Part shown: in pieces, positions 13,521-16,782 of the stretch
How the letters are laid out: every line of letters begins with the position of its first letter
Position numbering within the stretch: the first letter of the stretch is position 1
Assembly: GCA_018370615.1 (NCBI GenBank)
Contig: JAGZAC010000008.1
Span: 1 to 16,782, forward strand
Direction of reading: 5' to 3'
Length of the DNA stretch: 16,782 nt
Origin: Clostridiales bacterium
Lineage (GTDB): Bacteria > Bacillota > Clostridia > Oscillospirales > CAG-272
The notes under the pieces: model-generated
What the model was told of the DNA's origin: nothing
Databases searched by the model: none
Seen by the model: only the letters and a program-made list of their open reading frames with translations
Position numbers and translations under genes: made by a program

Positions 13521-16500
13521 TCAAAAACTGCTGCTTTCTGCGCTCCGCTCCTGCCGGGAATATAGCGCTTTGCTGGACGCCCTGGCTGCATCCCGCCGAC
13601 GGGCGGTACGGCATCCGATTTGTGTCAACGGACTCTGCGAGGGAGCGTCTCCCTTATTTCTTTCCGCGCTGACTGCTGATGAAACAGGAGCGGGGCGCCG
13701 AGTGCTTATATTATACTCCAGCGATCGGGCTGCAGCTGACGAGGCCCTGCGCCTTTCGGATGGGGGCCTTCCCGCGTATCATTTCCCCGTGCGGGACTAT
13801 CAATTTCATAATACCACCGCCTCCCGTGACTATGAGCACAAGAGGCTTCTTGTGCTGTCTGCACTTCTTTTCACAGAAGACCCTATGATCATCTGCGCCA
13901 CAGTAGAAGCAGTATTGCAGACTACGGTGCCGCCGGAAGATTTGATCCATCTTACCGTTACTGTTGACCCGAACCGTCCCCTGGATACCGCCCGGCTGGC
14001 GGAGATCCTGACTGGCGGCGGATATACCCGGGTGGAGCTGGTAGAAGGACCCGGGCAGTTTGCCATGCGCGGCGGCATCATCGATGTGTACCCTCCGGCA
14101 GACGCGCCGATTCGAATTGAACTGTTCGGTGATGAAATCGACCGCATGGGTAATTTTGATCCCACTACCCAGCGTTTTACTGGGACCATTCGGGAGCCGG
14201 TGCGAATTCCTCCCGCTGGGGAAATTGCCCTCAGTGACCAAAGCCGGGAGCTGATTCGGGCCGCTTGCGAAAAGCAGCTGAAGAAAATACAGGGTACGGA
14301 CAACACCCGGGCGGCGGATGTTCTTCGAGGAGAGCTTGCGGCCCTGGAAAACAGCGCCGCCATCAGCTTTGCAGACAAATACATTCCTCTCATCTATCCG
14401 GAGGCGGCTTGTTTTTTGGATTATTACGACGGCCTGGCCATCCTGTGCGACGCCTCTGCAGTGCAGCAGCAGGCCCAGGCAGCAGAAATGCTTACCATGC
14501 AGACGCTGGAGGAGCTCATTGCCGCCGGGGAACTGTCCAAAACAGTGCGGGGTACGTATATCCACCCATGGGCACGAATGGAAAAGGCACTGGAGGTGCT
14601 GCCCAGCGTTCTGGTAGATCCTTTTGCCCGGAGTCACCCGGGGCTGACGCCTGCGGCGGAATTTCACTTTGCCACCAGACATATTCCCGCATACGGCGGG
14701 AATATGTCCCTGCTGCAGGAGGATCTGGCGCAGTTTATGCAGGGAAAATACCGGGTGGCAGTCCTTTGTGCCAACGAGACGGAAGCGAAGAATATTGCAG
14801 ATCTGCTCACAGAGGAGGGATATACTGCCGCTGTATGCGATGAGGATTTCGACTATTTTAGCGAGTCGGGGGGACGTCATCCCGTTGCTATACTGTACGG
14901 AGACGGCGCCGCAGGCTTTGAACTGACCGGAGAGCAGTTTGCATTTCTCAATTATTCCGGGATGCCGGGAATGTCTGCAGGCAGACGGAAGCGAAAAAAG
15001 GCGGCGGCCAAAAAGAACCGGGAGGCAATTCTTTCCTATAGCGACCTTACGGAAGGGGATTACGTCGTCCACGAAGCATATGGGATCGGTTTGTTTGAGG
15101 GAATTGAAAACCTGACCGTAGACGGCGTTTCCCGGGATTATGTAAAAATCAAATATGCCGGTACAGACCAGTTGTTTTTGCCGGTAGACCAGCTAGACCT
15201 TTTGTCCAAATATATCGGTGCCTCTGCAGAAGGGGGAGGGGTACGTCTATCTAAAATGGGCGGCGCTGACTGGACCCGGGCGAAAAGCCGGGCCAGTGCC
15301 TCTGCCAAGGAGATGGCCCATGAACTCATCGAATTGTATGCCCGCCGCCGGCGTGCGAAAGGAATTGCTTTCCCCCCGGAGGACGACATGAGCAGGCAGT
15401 TTGCCGCCGCCTTCCCCTATGAGGAGACGGACAGCCAGCTTTCCGCCATTGCAGATGTACAGCGGGATATGGAGGCAGAATACCCCATGGACCGAATCAT
15501 ATGCGGCGATGTGGGATATGGAAAGACGGAGGTAGCGCTGCGGGCAGCGTTCAAGGCTGTTTCCGGCGGGTACCAGGTGGCGATTCTGGTGCCTACCACT
15601 ATTCTGGCGTATCAGCATTATCAGACGGCCCTCAGCCGATTCCGGGGATTTCCCGTTACGGTAGATATGCTGTCCCGGTTTCGGACAAAGGCACAGCAGA
15701 CCGTGTCTCTGCGCCGGCTGCGCCGAGGAGAGACAGACATTGTCATCGGCACCCATCGATTGATTTCCCAGGATATTGCATTTAAAAATCTGGGCCTTGT
15801 GGTCATAGATGAGGAGCAGCGATTTGGCGTGACCCAAAAGGAAAAGCTGAAGGCGGTCGCCATTGGAGCGGATATGCTCACCCTCACCGCAACGCCGATT
15901 CCCCGGACACTGAATATGGCCATGGGCGGCATTTTGGATATGAGCGTATTGGACGACGTGCCGGGAATGCGCTCTCCCGTGCAGACGTATGTGATGGAGC
16001 ATGAGGACGGAATCCTATACGAGGCTATCCGGCGGGAGCTGCGGCGTGGGGGACAGGTATTTTATTTGAACAACAACGTGGAATATTTGTACACCATCGC
16101 CGGCAAGCTGAGCCGGGCAATCCCCGAGGCTCGGTGCGCCGTGGCCCACGGACGCATGGACAGGGACGAGTTGGAAGAGGTATGGGAGGGACTGGTACAG
16201 GGAGAAATTGACGTACTCATCTGCACTACAATCATCGAAACTGGTGTGGATATTCCCAATGCCAACACGCTGATCATTGAAAACGCTGACCGGTTCGGCC
16301 TGGCCCAGCTGCATCAGATCCGGGGCCGGGTGGGCCGCTCCAGCCGCCGGGCATATGCGTACTTCACCTATCCCAAAATGAAGCAGCTTTCAGAGATTGC
16401 AGACAAGCGGCTCCAGGCCATTCGGGAATATGCCGCCTTTGGTGCCGGATTTAAAATCGCCCTGCGGGACTTGGAAATCCGGGGAGCGGGAAATCTCTTG

Positions 16501-16782
16501 GGCGAGCAGCAGCACGGACATATGGAAGCAGTGGGCTATGACATGTATATCAAGCTTCTGGAGGAAGCTGTTCTGGAGGAAAAGGGCGAGGAGAAACAGG
16601 TCCGAACAGAGTGCGCCGTCAGTGTCCGAGCGGACGCGTATCTGCCGAAAAGCTATATTCGGGATCAGGCCCAACGCATGGAAATGTACCGCAAAATCGC
16701 CAGAATTCAGTGCGAAGAGGACTTCTCCGACATGATCGACGAGCTGTGCGACCGGTTCGGTGATCCTCCGAGAAGCGCTATG
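13513..16782 (+). CDS. mfd: Transcription-repair coupling factor Mfd (3' end off window)
   Basis: Mfd pushes RNA polymerase off lesions and recruits UvrA. 1090 codons are visible with no stop; full-length Mfd is about 1150, so only the tail is missing. The N-terminal UvrB-like module includes YTRVELVEGPGQFAMRGGII near residue 170. The polymerase-interacting domain begins near 510 (EGDYVVHEAYGIGLFEGIE). The RecG-like motor has Walker A GDVGYGKTE (665-673; Tyr where Phe is usual), DEEQ (766-769), TATPIPRTL and QIRGRVGRS. The start of the C-terminal UvrA-binding domain is reached (GDPPRSAM). ATG at 13513 follows GAGG and overlaps the pth stop by 8 bases, so the genes are coupled. No truncation or frameshift is seen inside the visible part. 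Confidence 0.95.
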   Translation, partial: MNNQKLLLSALRSCREYSALLDALAASRRRAVRHPICVNGLCEGASPLFLSALTADETGAGRRVLILYSSDRAAADEALRLSDGGLPAYHFPVRDYQFHNTTASRDYEHKRLLVLSALLFTEDPMIICATVEAVLQTTVPPEDLIHLTVTVDPNRPLDTARLAEILTGGGYTRVELVEGPGQFAMRGGIIDVYPPADAPIRIELFGDEIDRMGNFDPTTQRFTGTIREPVRIPPAGEIALSDQSRELIRAACEKQLKKIQGTDNTRAADVLRGELAALENSAAISFADKYIPLIYPEAACFLDYYDGLAILCDASAVQQQAQAAEMLTMQTLEELIAAGELSKTVRGTYIHPWARMEKALEVLPSVLVDPFARSHPGLTPAAEFHFATRHIPAYGGNMSLLQEDLAQFMQGKYRVAVLCANETEAKNIADLLTEEGYTAAVCDEDFDYFSESGGRHPVAILYGDGAAGFELTGEQFAFLNYSGMPGMSAGRRKRKKAAAKKNREAILSYSDLTEGDYVVHEAYGIGLFEGIENLTVDGVSRDYVKIKYAGTDQLFLPVDQLDLLSKYIGASAEGGGVRLSKMGGADWTRAKSRASASAKEMAHELIELYARRRRAKGIAFPPEDDMSRQFAAAFPYEETDSQLSAIADVQRDMEAEYPMDRIICGDVGYGKTEVALRAAFKAVSGGYQVAILVPTTILAYQHYQTALSRFRGFPVTVDMLSRFRTKAQQTVSLRRLRRGETDIVIGTHRLISQDIAFKNLGLVVIDEEQRFGVTQKEKLKAVAIGADMLTLTATPIPRTLNMAMGGILDMSVLDDVPGMRSPVQTYVMEHEDGILYEAIRRELRRGGQVFYLNNNVEYLYTIAGKLSRAIPEARCAVAHGRMDRDELEEVWEGLVQGEIDVLICTTIIETGVDIPNANTLIIENADRFGLAQLHQIRGRVGRSSRRAYAYFTYPKMKQLSEIADKRLQAIREYAAFGAGFKIALRDLEIRGAGNLLGEQQHGHMEAVGYDMYIKLLEEAVLEEKGEEKQVRTECAVSVRADAYLPKSYIRDQAQRMEMYRKIARIQCEEDFSDMIDELCDRFGDPPRSAM

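Noticed and set aside
13711..15072. A 453-codon open frame on the minus strand
   Set aside because: It is antisense to mfd, whose motifs and length are unmistakable. The translated protein has no family motif and is rich in Cys, His and Arg as expected for a shadow frame.

Overview
The window reads as a chromosomal segment of an anaerobic, Gram-positive Clostridia member, most likely a gut Oscillospirales/Ruminococcaceae-type bacterium. The evidence is moderate GC, AGGAGG-type ribosome binding sites, BspA-type leucine-rich repeat (LRR) proteins, a class B sortase, an ECF sigma factor paired with a membrane protein, and C-rich palindromic intergenic repeats. The species cannot be named from this sequence alone.

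Layout. (1) 1-3346, minus strand: an ECF sigma factor overlaps by ATGA a very long membrane-anchored protein with an anti-sigma-like N-terminus, a short LRR block and a large extracytoplasmic region. This protein runs off the left edge. (2) 3347-3835: no gene. This stretch holds a sigma-gene promoter candidate, a strong minus-strand terminator and a cluster of palindromic repeats. (3) 3836-4903, minus: a single Gfo/Idh/MocA oxidoreductase with a clear promoter. (4) 5125-9579, plus: a probable three-gene unit encoding an anchored 23-repeat LRR protein, a lipoprotein with two tandem FMN-binding-like domains, and the flavin transferase ApbE. (5) 9580-9846: a second cluster of palindromic repeats between convergent genes. 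(6) 9847-12622, minus: class B sortase, RlmA-type rRNA methyltransferase and a family 2 glycosyltransferase, in that transcription order. (7) 12849-16782, plus: pth overlapping mfd, with mfd cut by the right edge.

How the genes work together. Most of the left two thirds concerns the cell surface. The sigma factor and its LRR partner look like a sensing pair. ApbE very probably attaches FMN to the two-domain lipoprotein beside it, giving an extracytoplasmic redox carrier, and the LRR protein of the same unit may sit beside it on the surface. The right end is housekeeping (rescue of stalled peptidyl-tRNA, transcription-coupled repair), transcribed divergently from the sortase operon.

The most unusual items are the divergent flavinylation motif (D-L-Y-A-G-C-T, present twice at an exact 160-residue spacing), the sigma factor coupled to an LRR-bearing putative anti-sigma factor, and the repeat family, several copies of which end in terminator-like hairpins.
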